A stretch of DNA of 64,000 nucleotides from VAZQ01 sp963758945 (GTDB lineage Bacteria; Pseudomonadota; Alphaproteobacteria; Rhizobiales; Xanthobacteraceae). Position 1 is the stretch's first letter; every line of letters begins with the position of its first letter. The translations under genes were made by a program, and so were the position numbers. Under the pieces are notes generated by a model. The model was given only the letters and a program-made list of their open reading frames with translations. It made no database searches and was not told where the DNA came from. This document shows positions 11,381-19,245 of the stretch, in pieces. The DNA lies in the NCBI GenBank assembly GCA_963758945.1, contig CAVWXY010000011.1, positions 62,001 to 126,000 of the forward strand, read 5' to 3'.

Positions 11381-11740
11381 ATGCGTACGTGGTCGATCGC
11401 TGTCGCCCTGATTGCGGCCCTCGCCGTTGCCGGCTGCTCCGACGCCTTCAAGGCCATCAAGGGCGAGAAGGGGGACGCCGGGGAGAAAGGCGAGGCGGGT
11501 GCGCCGGGCCCGGCCGGCCCCGCCGGACCGGCGGGCGCGAGCGGAACCGTCATCCGTTTCGTCGAGGGCGAATGCCGCCAGCCCTGCAAGGTCGCGTGCG
11601 AGGACAACGAGCGCATCCTCAACACCTACGCGATCAATCCCGGAGGCACCTTCACCTTCGAGTCCGACAATCAAGCGACCTTCCGGCCGCAGCGACCGAA
11701 TGTTGCGGCCAGCGTCATCCTTGCCTGCGTTCCCAAGTAA
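11381..11740 (+). CDS. lipoprotein with short collagen-like region
   Basis: 119 residues. Lipobox at about 15-19 (AVAGC), then nine consecutive Gly-X-Y triplets (GEKGDAGEKGEAG, APGPAGPAGPAG) at about residues 28-53, followed by a small globular domain with four cysteines (GECRQPCKVACEDNER) and a beta-rich end (GGTFTFESDNQATF). Likely anchored in the outer or inner membrane. Collagen-like segments in bacteria usually act as stalks; that is inference here. Confidence 0.75.
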   Translation: MRTWSIAVALIAALAVAGCSDAFKAIKGEKGDAGEKGEAGAPGPAGPAGPAGASGTVIRFVEGECRQPCKVACEDNERILNTYAINPGGTFTFESDNQATFRPQRPNVAASVILACVPK

Positions 11741-11903
11741 GGACCATCCGGGTACCTCCAGGGCCGTTATCGGCGTCCTCGCCGGCGTATCCACACCTTC
11801 TGCGCGCGGCCCGTGCGAATCTCGGAATCGGAACAAAAGCGACGTCCTAATTTGCCCCGATTGAGAGGTTAACCTCCCTCGGTTCCATGGGGCGTCGCTT
11901 CGC

Positions 11904-12140
11904 ATGCGTGTGGCCGCGGCACTGATTCTTGCGACTCTGCTCGCCGCTTGCTCGGGCAGCGACCGGGTCGAGCGTATTGTTCCCGGATGGGCGAACACGC
12001 CGGCGCGCCCGGCCGGGCAATACGTGGCGCGCAAGAACCGGTCGGAGGCGGAGGGCCAGAGTGGACCCGAGGCCCAGCCGCAGCCGGCGAAGCCTCCCGC
12101 CGCTCAGCCTCCCGCCGCTCAAAGTCATTCCGAGGAGTGA
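11904..12140 (+). CDS. small Pro/Ala-rich lipoprotein
   Basis: 78 residues. MRVAAALILATLLAAC gives a lipoprotein signal with lipobox LAAC. The mature part is short and disordered: GQYVARKNRSEAEGQ then a Gln/Pro/Ala-rich tail containing PPAAQ twice. A CGTCCTAATTTGCC motif lies 61 bases upstream. Function unknown. Confidence 0.6.
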   Translation: MRVAAALILATLLAACSGSDRVERIVPGWANTPARPAGQYVARKNRSEAEGQSGPEAQPQPAKPPAAQPPAAQSHSEE

Positions 12141-12291
12141 GCATCGCGGACCCTGCGCATCGCACCGCAAGGCACGCCTGTCCTGCGGTTCCCGTTGCGC
12201 CATGGCCGTTTTGGCGTCCTATTTTCGACGACAAGGCGCGACACGATAGCGGCCTCGCGGGGGCGCGACCGTTCCATGGGGGAGGGCTTCG

Positions 12292-12510
12292 ATGAGAACC
12301 GTCGTTATCGCACTGGCAACCGTCGCATTACTGGCCGCTCCGGCCTATGCGCAGGGACACGGAAAGGGCGCAAGGCACTCGGCCTCCCGGCAGCAGAGCT
12401 CCGAGCAGGAGCCGCAGCGGAAAAAGGCCGGCGACGGCGAGAAGTCGCACAGCGCCGCGCTCCACGCCAACCCGTACGAGACATTCGACCCCTGGCGTAA
12501 CATGCGCTAG
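12292..12510 (+). CDS. small secreted hydrophilic peptide
   Basis: 72 residues. Signal peptide MRTVVIALATVALLAAPAYA, cleavage expected after AYA, then a charged disordered region (Lys, Arg, Glu, Gln, His) ending NPYETFDPWRNMR. The ATG follows GGGGGAGG. Overlaps the 3' end of the opposing DUF4031-like gene by four bases. Confidence 0.6.
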   Translation: MRTVVIALATVALLAAPAYAQGHGKGARHSASRQQSSEQEPQRKKAGDGEKSHSAALHANPYETFDPWRNMR

Positions 12511-12789
12511 CCGGCGCGCGCTCCCGCGGCGGCGGCACGCAAGCGGCGCAGAACAGCGACGATCTCCTCCCGGCTGCAGGCGACCGCGCCCAGCGCGATC
12601 GCACGGCGCCGCTCGTACGACGTGAGGTCGTAATGCGGGATCGGGGTTCGCGGCGGGCCTTGATACGAGGCGCGGTGGAACTCCGAGCCGCATCGCGAAG
12701 CGATGCAGTTCATCGGTGTCGTCCGCCAGCAGATGCGCCCATTTGAGGCCCTGCCAAGCCCAGATCGCATCGTCGACGTAAACGCCCAT
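12507..12789 (-). pseudogene. DUF4031-family protein, one frame break
   Basis: Begins MGVYVDDAIWAWQGLKWAHL and LADDTDELHRFAMRLGV in one frame; the rest (HRASYQGPPRTPIPHYDLTS, ERRRAIALGAV, EEIVAVLRRLR) is in another. One indel near 12677 restores a roughly 94-residue protein matching the DUF4031 pattern VYVDD...WAHLxAD...ELH...HYDL. Function of the family unknown. Whether this is sequence error or real inactivation cannot be told here. Confidence 0.65.
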
Positions 12790-13079
12790 GGCGTGTTCCG
12801 CTGCCGGTGACCGCCCATGCGGCGCTGCGGCAAGCTCGCCGCGATCGTGCCGGTAGCGCGGACTTTTCCTCGCGGCGGCATGCCACGGGCGCCCGCAATG
12901 TCGCACCGTTCGGCACCCGCGCGCCAGCCGGCGGCAGCCGAGCCGCGCGCGGGCGACGCCGGCGCCGAACGGAGATCCTGCCGGACTTGCGAGGAACATT
13001 TTCCCGCGGAACCCGTTACCCCGTATCCATCGGTTCGGCAGAAGACCGAAGGGAGGCAAGGAAGTCAGGACGCAGCGGT

Positions 13080-13253
13080 ATGATTCCGTCGGATGTCTAT
13101 CACCAGCGCGCGAGCGAATGCCTGCAGTTCGCGGAAGGGACGTCGGATATCGAGGAGCGAACGCGGTGGCGTGAACTCGCCCTCTGCTGGCTGCGTCTTT
13201 CCGAATATGCGGAGCAGTTCCGCTCCGGCGAGAGGCGTCTCCGCGCAGCCTGA
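13080..13253 (+). CDS. small helical protein, C-A-x-T-x-D-R-W family (57 aa)
   Basis: MIPSDVYHQRASECLQFAEG then TSDIEERTRWRELALCWLRL and SEYAEQF. Same two-helix layout as the proteins at 9789 and 13277: an A-x-E-C-x-x-x-A first helix, a T-x-D turn, then R-x-x-W/L and a closing W-L helix. Arg-rich tail. No signal peptide. The next family member starts 23 bases downstream, so the two are probably co-transcribed. Confidence 0.6.
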   Translation: MIPSDVYHQRASECLQFAEGTSDIEERTRWRELALCWLRLSEYAEQFRSGERRLRAA

Positions 13254-13276
13254 CGAGTCCAGCCGAGGAGGCCCCC

Positions 13277-13477
13277 ATGAACCCATCGGAGGAATTTCGC
13301 AAACACGCCGCGGAGTGCGCGCAGATGGCGAAGTTCACGCGCGACCCGGCGAGCAGGGCGACCTGGAGCCGGATGGCCGAACGATGGATGCGTTGCGCGG
13401 AAGTGTTCCAGCAGCAGAGCGCTATGGCGCCGTTGGCGAAGCGCCGGCTGCGCGCCGACGCCGGCAGCCAGCATTAG
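13277..13477 (+). CDS. small helical protein, C-A-x-T-x-D-R-W family (66 aa)
   Basis: MNPSEEFRKHAAECAQMAKF then TRDPASRATWSRMAERWMRC, followed by a basic tail. GGAGG lies six bases before the ATG. Paralogue of the preceding gene (shared AxEC, T-x-D, R-x-x-W, W segments). Followed by a 17-bp inverted repeat that probably ends transcription. Confidence 0.65.
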   Translation: MNPSEEFRKHAAECAQMAKFTRDPASRATWSRMAERWMRCAEVFQQQSAMAPLAKRRLRADAGSQH

Positions 13478-13506
13478 ACGCATCGAGCGGGCATGGCGCC
13501 GCAGCC

Positions 13507-13549
13507 GAGGGAGAACTTTCCGCGCCCGGATTGCGGAAAGTGCTCCCTC
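13507..13549. terminator. bidirectional hairpin between convergent genes
   Basis: GAGGGAGAACTTTCCGC and GCGGAAAGTGCTCCCTC form a 17-base stem with a single A/G mismatch and a nine-base loop. It lies between the convergent 13277 and 13548 genes and overlaps the stop codon of the latter. Confidence 0.65.
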
Positions 13550-13976
13550 ACGCGCCCCCGTCGCCGCGCCCAGGCCGACCGGCCGACCCCGTCCTATCGG
13601 GCGTCGCCAAAACCGGGGAGAGAAGATTGTTGAGCGCGGTCTTCAAGTCGTCGGGGGTATAGGGCTTGGGCAGAAAACCGAACGGCTCGGCGAACATGGC
13701 GCGCATCCCGTCGGTGACCCCTTGGCCGGTCGTGTAGAGGACGGGCAGCGCGGGCTTGCGCGCGGCGGCATCCTTCGCGAGCTGCAGCCCCGCCTCCAAA
13801 TTGTCCTGGAGCCCGATATCGGTGAAGAGGACATCGACGTCGGAGCGCTCCTCGACCACCGCGAGCGCCTGCTCGGCGGTCCCCGCCGTCAGCGTTTCAT
13901 GCCCTAGTTCTCGAATGATGGCCTCTGCCAAGACCCGGACTTGTTCTTCGTCCTCGACGATCAGTACGACAGCCAT
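13548..13976 (-). CDS. stand-alone response-regulator receiver protein
   Basis: 142 residues, a single CheY-like domain and a short Gly/Arg tail, no output domain. Acidic pair in LIVEDEE, phospho-acceptor D53 in FTDIGL, Thr at 82-83 (YTTGQG) and the conserved Lys104 (LPKPYTPDDL). Likely relays phosphate from a histidine kinase by protein contact; partner not in this window unless it is CckA, for which there is no evidence. A Gly/Pro variation at the acceptor loop (TDIGLQ) is typical of rhizobial single-domain receivers. Confidence 0.85.
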   Translation of the reverse strand: MAVVLIVEDEEQVRVLAEAIIRELGHETLTAGTAEQALAVVEERSDVDVLFTDIGLQDNLEAGLQLAKDAAARKPALPVLYTTGQGVTDGMRAMFAEPFGFLPKPYTPDDLKTALNNLLSPVLATPDRTGSAGRPGRGDGGA

Positions 13977-14202
13977 GCCCCTGCCCTACACGGTACGCTG
14001 ACCGACCAACGGAACGTCCGACCGATGGTTCCCGAAAACCTGTCTCACCGCGCGAGATATGGTTGACACCTGATGGGGGGAGGCGCGAGCCGGATGCTCG
14101 CTGTCACGGGGCGGCGCGCCGACCGCCTCTGCGAGCTCCGCGCTGGCCGCCCCCAGAAACAGCTAGAAACGATCGCAGCAATTTCGCCGAAAGCGCTGGC
14201 AG

Positions 14203-14264
14203 ATAAGAAAAACCCCGCCGAGGCGGGGTTCAAGTCTAAGGGAGGAAACGCCCATGATTAGGCG
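14203..14264 (-). ncRNA. probable alpha-r8 (mmgR/suhB-like) small RNA
   Basis: Read on the reverse strand, the segment holds a single-stranded GGGCGTTTCCTCCCTTAGAC, an anti-Shine-Dalgarno motif, directly followed by AACCCCGCC-TC-GGCGGGGTT and five T, a classic Rho-independent terminator (14230 down to about 14203). A promoter sits at the right distance upstream. The UUUCCUCCC motif plus terminator matches what I recall of the alpha-r8/mmgR family of rhizobial riboregulators, which are about 60-80 nt. Family name is from memory; the RNA architecture is directly visible. Confidence 0.65.
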
Positions 14265-14270
14265 ATCGGA

Positions 14271-14298
14271 AGGGTAGCAAATTGCGGCCGGTTGCCAA
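14271..14298 (-). promoter_or_regulatory. sigma-70-like promoter of the small RNA
   Basis: Reverse strand TTGGCA at 14298-14293 and TACCCT at 14276-14271, 16 bases apart, placing the start near 14264, immediately before the sRNA body. Confidence 0.45.
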
Positions 14299-14356
14299 TC
14301 CCTAATCCGGCGATCCCTGCGGATTGCAGAAAGGTGTGGCGTCTCGGCCACACCTG

Positions 14357-15340
14357 CTACGCCGCGGTGAGCCGCATCTGCGCCAGCACGGCGCGGCCGA
14401 GCAGGCCGTAGGGATTGGCCAGCGTCTCCAGCATCTCGAAATGGTTGTAGCCTTCGCCGACGATGAGCTCGACCGGTTTTCCGGCCGCCTTCACCGCGGC
14501 GTAGAAATCGCGGGTCTGGCGCTGGAATTCCGGGGTCTCGTAGGTGCCGTGCGCCAGGATGAGCGGCGTCGCAAGCTTGTCGAGGTGGCGTTGCGCGCTG
14601 AGCGCCTCCTCCATCGCGTCGGTGAACTTGACGTATTTCGAGCGCTTGGAAAGCCGCACCGGCTTGAGATCGTACATGCCGCTGCCGAGCGTCGCGCCTT
14701 TGAGGATGTCGGGCGGGAGGTTCTCCTTGCGCCAATCGTGCGTCACCACGCAGCCGGCGAGATGCGAGCCGGAGGAATGCGAGCTCAGGTAGAGCCGATC
14801 GGGATCGCCGCCGAGCGCTTGCGCATTTTTGTGGACCCAGCCCACCGCGCGGCGCACCTGCTCCACCATGGGGAAAAGGCTGCCGTCGGCCTCGTCGACA
14901 TTGGTGAAGTCGAGAATGACGAAATGCGCGCCCGCGTTGACGAACGGCTCGGCGAGGAAGGCGTAGTCGGCGGCGCGGTTGGCGCGCCACGCCCCGCCGT
15001 GCACGAAGATATTGAGCGGCGCCTTCGTCCGCCTGCTGCGGTAGATGTCGAGCTTCTCGATCTCGGTCGGTCCATAGGCGACGCGCTCGGGCGCGCCGAG
15101 GACGGCACGTGCCCTGTCGCTGCAGGCGATGCGGCGCTTGGCGACCTGGTCGCGGTTGGGTGCGTAGACCGCCTGGTCGTAGGCGTCGTCGAGGGCCTGC
15201 TGGTCCATGTCGAGCCACACGAGCGGGCCTCTTGCGCGCGTCTGCTGGCCGGACGCGAGCGGGCCCGCGGCCAGAGCCGCGCCGCCCGCGGCAGCGGAAA
15301 GGACCGCGTGTCGGGTGCTGTCGTCGTGTTGCATGGTCAT
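14357..15340 (-). CDS. exported alpha/beta hydrolase (esterase / arylformamidase type)
   Basis: Serine hydrolase of the alpha/beta fold-3 type. 327 residues from MTMQHDDSTRHAVLSAAAGG. The N-terminus looks like a weak Tat-type or Sec signal. Oxyanion motif FVHGGAWRANRA, nucleophile elbow SSHSSGSHLAG, and catalytic His in EGYNHFEML are all seen; the overall layout (TEIEKLDIY before HGGAW) resembles kynurenine-formamidase-like hydrolases. Substrate unknown. GGAAGG precedes the ATG. Transcription runs towards the sRNA locus on the same strand. Confidence 0.8.
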   Translation of the reverse strand: MTMQHDDSTRHAVLSAAAGGAALAAGPLASGQQTRARGPLVWLDMDQQALDDAYDQAVYAPNRDQVAKRRIACSDRARAVLGAPERVAYGPTEIEKLDIYRSRRTKAPLNIFVHGGAWRANRAADYAFLAEPFVNAGAHFVILDFTNVDEADGSLFPMVEQVRRAVGWVHKNAQALGGDPDRLYLSSHSSGSHLAGCVVTHDWRKENLPPDILKGATLGSGMYDLKPVRLSKRSKYVKFTDAMEEALSAQRHLDKLATPLILAHGTYETPEFQRQTRDFYAAVKAAGKPVELIVGEGYNHFEMLETLANPYGLLGRAVLAQMRLTAA

Positions 15341-15457
15341 GCTGCCTTCCGTGATCGAGCCCGGGGATCGTCGCAGACTTATCGCGCCGGAGCAGGCTCC
15401 TCGCAAGACGCGCGGGTCGCGCGCGGCGGGGGCGGTCCAGAGCCGGCGGCTGCGGCG

Positions 15458-15817
15458 TCACTTGCAGGTATCGCCGACCTTGGTCTCCATGTCCTTGATC
15501 GACTTGTCGAGCGCGGCGAGCTGACCGGGGCTGCATATTGCGGCAACCGCGCGCGAGGCCCGCGCGGTGCCGAGAAACTCCCCGCTCGCGCTGCAGGCCA
15601 CATTCTTGCCCGAAGCCTTCCGCTTGTCGTCGGCGGGCTCGCTCATGATCTTCTGCAGGTCGGCCACGGTCTCCTCGAGATTCTTGGTGGCGATCGAGAT
15701 CGCCTCCTCGAGCGCGTCGACGACGTTGTCGCAGTCCTCGTCGGCGAACAGGGGCGCGGGAGCCGCGAGCAAGCCGATCAGCGCGGTCGCCGCGGCCGCG
15801 GTCCTCAAGGCGTGCAT
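15458..15817 (-). CDS. secreted small helical protein
   Basis: 119 residues. Signal peptide MHALRTAAAATALIGLLAAP with cleavage near LFADE. Mature part DCDNVVDALEEAISIATKNL, a long helix, then a region with Cys in VACSASGEF and a C-terminal SIKDMETKVGDTCK. Four cysteines and a helix-rich content resemble the next upstream gene (15865), which ends QVDKNCE; the pair look like distant duplicates, 47 bases apart. Function unknown. Confidence 0.65.
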   Translation of the reverse strand: MHALRTAAAATALIGLLAAPAPLFADEDCDNVVDALEEAISIATKNLEETVADLQKIMSEPADDKRKASGKNVACSASGEFLGTARASRAVAAICSPGQLAALDKSIKDMETKVGDTCK

Positions 15818-15864
15818 GGCGCGTCCTTTCGGTCGTGCCGCCGGGCGCGGCGGCGGTGGCGGGC

Positions 15865-16182
15865 TCACTCGCAGTTCTTGTCGACCTGGCTCTGCAGCTG
15901 CCGGATCGAGCGGTCGAGGCCGGCGAGCGTGCGCGTGCGCGCGTCGCCCTCGTCGAGACATTCGTCGACGACGATGCGGAACGACTTGATCAGCCCGAGC
16001 CCTTCGCCGAAGGCCGCGCACAGGGCGGCGGGGTTGCTGCCGCCCTTGGCCGCCGGGTCGGTCTTGTCGATCAGGACCTGCACGCCCTTGGTCATGGCTT
16101 CGCATTCGTCGGCCTGCGCCGCGGCGGCGGCACAGCCGAGCACGCCCGCGAGCACGATCGCCGTCCGCATCGCATTCGTCAT
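15865..16182 (-). CDS. secreted small helical protein, paralogous to the next gene
   Basis: 105 residues. MTNAMRTAIVLAGVLGCAAA then QADECEAMTKGVQVLIDKTD. Five or so cysteines, helical, ending SIRQLQSQVDKNCE. The internal ATG (fifth residue) is an equally good start. Both this and 15458 encode an N-terminal DECxx/DCDxx after the signal peptide and a final S-I-x-x-L/M-x-x-x-V-x-x-x-C block. No known domain recognised. Confidence 0.65.
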   Translation of the reverse strand: MTNAMRTAIVLAGVLGCAAAAAQADECEAMTKGVQVLIDKTDPAAKGGSNPAALCAAFGEGLGLIKSFRIVVDECLDEGDARTRTLAGLDRSIRQLQSQVDKNCE

Positions 16183-16349
16183 GATCGCGATGTCTCCTCG
16201 ACCCCGTTGCGACAGAGCCTACCGGCAGCGCGTGCGAGTGTCACGCCGCGCGCGCATCGGCGCCGGCGTGGTCGCCGTAAAATTTGCGTATCCGCACGCG
16301 CGTCAGCGCGATGCGAGTGGTGGATTTGAAGTTCGAGCCGCCGGCGACG

Positions 16350-17297
16350 TCACGGGCTGGCGTGATCGATGAATTTCGCCGGCGGCGCCTCGCCCCATTG
16401 CGAGGTGAGCGCCTCTTCCGCCGGCACCAGATTGGAGCCGTTGGCGAGATTGAGCCGGTCGCTGTCGGCCCAGTGCTCGTGCACGCGGCCCCACGGGTCG
16501 GCCCAGTAGTCGTAGACCTGGCTGCCCAGCACGTGCCGGCCGATGCCCCACATGTGCTCGTAGGTTCCGAACTGCGCCAGGTAGTCGTGGCCCATGGCGA
16601 CATCGTCGATGTCGGGCACCTCGAACGACAGGTGATTGAGCCCGGTCTTGGCGTGGTTGAGGCAGAAGAAGACGTGGTGGTCGACATAGGCATCGCCGCG
16701 GTCGCAGCGATTGAACGACCCGATCAGGTTCTCCTTCTCGCCGGCGTAGACGTCGTCCGAGCAGACGAAGCCCAGCGTCTCGCGAAACCAGCCCACGGTC
16801 TCGTGGAACTTCGGCGTCATCAGCACGCCGTGCCCGATGCGCTTCACGTGCGAAGGGCCCTTGGGCAGGCGCATCAGCTCGCCCGCGCGCGAGAGCGGGT
16901 CGTCGCCGGTGTTGAGCTTCTGGCGCCTGGTCTCGATCGGCGGCAGGGCGGCGATGCCGTGCACGACCTCGATCTGGTAGCCGTTCGGCTCGGTGAGCCG
17001 CACGCGCTTGCCGCCGCCGGGCTCGTCGATCGACTCGACCGCGGAGGCGCCGGGCGCCTTGGCGAGGCGTTTGAGGTCGTCCTCGCTCACGGCGTAATAG
17101 GCCAGCCCGACGAATTTCGGCTCGCCCTTTTCGGTCACGTGGATGTGGTGGGGAGGATCGGTGCCGCGCATGTAGAGCGCCGTCGGGGTGCGCTCCGCGC
17201 GCACCATGCCGAAGCGCGTGAGGAACTCCTCGGCGACGTCGAGGTCGGGCGACCGGAGCCGGCCATAGGCGATGTCGGTGACCTTGATCCAAGCCAT
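16350..17297 (-). CDS. two-domain VOC extradiol dioxygenase (catechol 2,3-dioxygenase type)
   Basis: Fe(II)-dependent meta-cleavage of a catechol-like ring. 315 residues from MAWIKVTDIAYGRLRSPDLD. The N-terminal VOC module (to about 130) is non-catalytic; the second module carries the metal triad: His in RIGHGVLMT, His in GLNHLSFEV and Glu in GRVHEHWAD. Also the family signature segment VYDYWADPWGRVHEHW. An ATG nine bases upstream (MTR) is an alternative start. No hydroxylase or hydrolase is adjacent, so the substrate is unknown; other catabolic genes lie 28 and 45 kb away. Confidence 0.85.
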   Translation of the reverse strand: MAWIKVTDIAYGRLRSPDLDVAEEFLTRFGMVRAERTPTALYMRGTDPPHHIHVTEKGEPKFVGLAYYAVSEDDLKRLAKAPGASAVESIDEPGGGKRVRLTEPNGYQIEVVHGIAALPPIETRRQKLNTGDDPLSRAGELMRLPKGPSHVKRIGHGVLMTPKFHETVGWFRETLGFVCSDDVYAGEKENLIGSFNRCDRGDAYVDHHVFFCLNHAKTGLNHLSFEVPDIDDVAMGHDYLAQFGTYEHMWGIGRHVLGSQVYDYWADPWGRVHEHWADSDRLNLANGSNLVPAEEALTSQWGEAPPAKFIDHASP

Positions 17298-17431
17298 GCG
17301 CGTCATCCCATAGGTAGCAGGTTGTTGTTGAGCGTGCAGTTTCGCCGTGATGCCGTCTCCGCGCAAGCGGGGCCGATAGGGGGCCGCCTTCGCGGGGAAA
17401 CCGGAGTGTGGCGCTCGGGCGCCGTCGGGAG

Positions 17432-19084
17432 CTACCCGAGGTTCAGCTCCTTGAAGAAATCGTTGCCCTTGTCGTCGATCACGATGAAGGCGGGGAAGTT
17501 CTCCACCTCGATGCGCCAGATCGCCTCCATGCCGAGCTCGGCATATTCCACGGTCTCGACCTTCTTGATGCAGTGCTCGGCGAGGTTGGCCGCGGCGCCG
17601 CCGATCGAGGCGAGATAGAAGCCGCCGTATTTCTGGCAGGCCTCGCGTACCGCGGGAGAACGGTTGCCCTTGGCCAGCATGACCAGGGAGCCGCCGGCGG
17701 CCTGGAAATCGGCGACGAAGGAGTCCATGCGTCCCGCGGTGGTGGGGCCGAAGGCGCCCGAGGCGTAGCCCGGTGGCGTCTTGGCCGGGCCGGCGTAATA
17801 GACCGGATGGTTCTTGAAATAATCCGGCAGCCCCTGCCCCCGCTCCAGGCGCTCGCGCAGTTTGGCGTGCGCGAGATCGCGCGCCACGATCATCGGACCC
17901 GTCAGCGAGAGCCGCGTGCGGATCGGATGCTTCGCCAGCTGCGCCAGAATCTCCGGCATCGGGCGGCGCAAATCGACCTGGACGACCTCGCCGCCGAGCT
18001 TCGCTTGATCGATATCGGGCAGGTATCGCGCCGGATTGTGCTCGAGCTCCTCGAGGTAGACCCCGTCGCGGGTGATCTTGCCCAGCGCCTGGCGGTCGGC
18101 CGAGCACGAGACGCCGAGCCCGATCGGCAGCGAGGCGCCGTGGCGCGGCAGCCGGATCACGCGCACATCGTGGCAGAAATATTTGCCGCCGAACTGCGCG
18201 CCCACGCCGAGCGACTGCGTGAGCTTGTGCACCTCCTCTTCCATCGCGCGGTCGCGGAAGGCGTGGCCGTCCTCGGAGCCCTGCATGGGCAGGTCGTCGA
18301 GATAGCGGCAGGAGGCGAGCTTGACCGTCTTCATGGTCAATTCCGCCGAGGTGCCGCCGATGACGATGGCGAGGTGGTAGGGCGGACACGCGGCGGTGCC
18401 GAGCGTGAGCACCTTCTCTCTGAGGAAGGCGATCAGGCGCTCCGGGGTGAGGATCGAGGGCGTCGCCTGGAACAGGAACGACTTGTTGGCGGAGCCGCCG
18501 CCCTTGGCGATGAACAGGAGCTTGTAGGCGCCGTCGTTCTCGCCCCGGCCTTCGGCGTAGATCTCGACCTGCGCCGGCATGTTCGACCGGGTGTTCTTCT
18601 CCTCGAACATGGAGATGGGCGCGAGCTGCGAGTAGCGCAGATTGCGCTTGAGATAGGCGTCGCGCGCCCCTTCCGCGAGCGCCGCCTCGTCGTCGCCGTC
18701 GGTGAAGACGAGCCGGCCCTTCTTGCCCATGATGATGGCGGTGCCGGTGTCCTGGCACATCGGCAGCACGCCGCCGGCGGCGATGTTGGCGTTCTTGAGA
18801 AAATCATAGGCGACGAACTTGTCGTTGTCGCTCGCGGCAGGATCGTCGAGAATCGCACGCAGCTGCTGCAGATGTCCCGGCCGCAGCAGATGATTGATGT
18901 CGGTGAAGGCGGCTTCCGCGAGCGCGCGCAGCGCCTCGCGCTCGACCACGACGAGGTCGCGGCCGCCGAGGCGCTCGCTGCGCACGCCCTCGCCCGTGAG
19001 CCTGCGATAGGGCGCCGTGTCCTTGCCGAGCGGGAACAGCGGCGTGTGCTTGTAGGGCGGGGTGACCTGGGCGGGGGCGTTCAT
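17432..19084 (-). CDS. fumA: fumarate hydratase, class I (4Fe-4S)
   Basis: Reversible hydration of fumarate to malate in the TCA cycle. 550 residues, usual for the single-polypeptide class I enzyme. The N-terminal alpha-type domain has PMCQDTGTA with Cys110 and the segments TACPPYHLAIVIGGTSAE and GVSCSADRQALGKI supply the other cluster cysteines; the C-terminal beta-type domain has FGPTTAGRMD and AKGNRSPAV. Oxygen-sensitive cluster expected. The ATG at 19084 gives MNAPAQVTPPYKHTPLFPLG; an in-frame extension to 19243 is not supported. Confidence 0.95.
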   Translation of the reverse strand: MNAPAQVTPPYKHTPLFPLGKDTAPYRRLTGEGVRSERLGGRDLVVVEREALRALAEAAFTDINHLLRPGHLQQLRAILDDPAASDNDKFVAYDFLKNANIAAGGVLPMCQDTGTAIIMGKKGRLVFTDGDDEAALAEGARDAYLKRNLRYSQLAPISMFEEKNTRSNMPAQVEIYAEGRGENDGAYKLLFIAKGGGSANKSFLFQATPSILTPERLIAFLREKVLTLGTAACPPYHLAIVIGGTSAELTMKTVKLASCRYLDDLPMQGSEDGHAFRDRAMEEEVHKLTQSLGVGAQFGGKYFCHDVRVIRLPRHGASLPIGLGVSCSADRQALGKITRDGVYLEELEHNPARYLPDIDQAKLGGEVVQVDLRRPMPEILAQLAKHPIRTRLSLTGPMIVARDLAHAKLRERLERGQGLPDYFKNHPVYYAGPAKTPPGYASGAFGPTTAGRMDSFVADFQAAGGSLVMLAKGNRSPAVREACQKYGGFYLASIGGAAANLAEHCIKKVETVEYAELGMEAIWRIEVENFPAFIVIDDKGNDFFKELNLG

Positions 19085-19115
19085 GGCGATCCTGGCGCGA
19101 TGATGCGGCCAATGT

Positions 19116-19145
19116 AGCCCGGATGGAGCGCAGCGCAATCCGGGA
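19116..19145. repeat. REP-like palindrome GCCCGGAT...ATCCGGGA
   Basis: Inverted arms CCCGGAT and ATCCGGG around GGAGCGCAGCGCA. Relatives at 29822-29904 and 39268-39345 share the GGATGGAGCG-AGCG core. Lies just upstream of fumA. Confidence 0.65.
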
Positions 19146-19245
19146 TCGGCCGGGCGCGCCGGACGCGCGCCGCCCGCGCCATTGCAATTCCGCCATCGCC
19201 GGCGAATGATCCCGACCTCACGCCGGTACCCAGGGAGATCCACCG

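Larger units (their letters stand above)
8983..11856 (+). repeat. dispersed TGTCCTAATT motif family (nine or more copies)
   Basis: Copies start at 8983, 9003 (degenerate), 9020, 9342, 9363, 9665, 10036, 10104 (TGTCCCAATTTG), 10823 and 11843. All have the same orientation. The core is TGTCCTAATT followed by TGCCGG, TCCGA or similar. Several come in pairs 17-21 bases apart, and the last copy before each small gene lies roughly 60-90 bases before its start codon (83, 82, 78, 91 and 61 for the genes at 9103, 9445, 10182, 10914 and 11904; 124 for 9789). I found none elsewhere in the window. Function unknown; a shared upstream regulatory element is the simplest reading. Confidence 0.7.

Noticed and set aside
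14073..14261. 62-codon forward frame over the sRNA terminator
   Set aside because: It runs through the terminator hairpin, and the reverse-strand sRNA explains the conserved features better.
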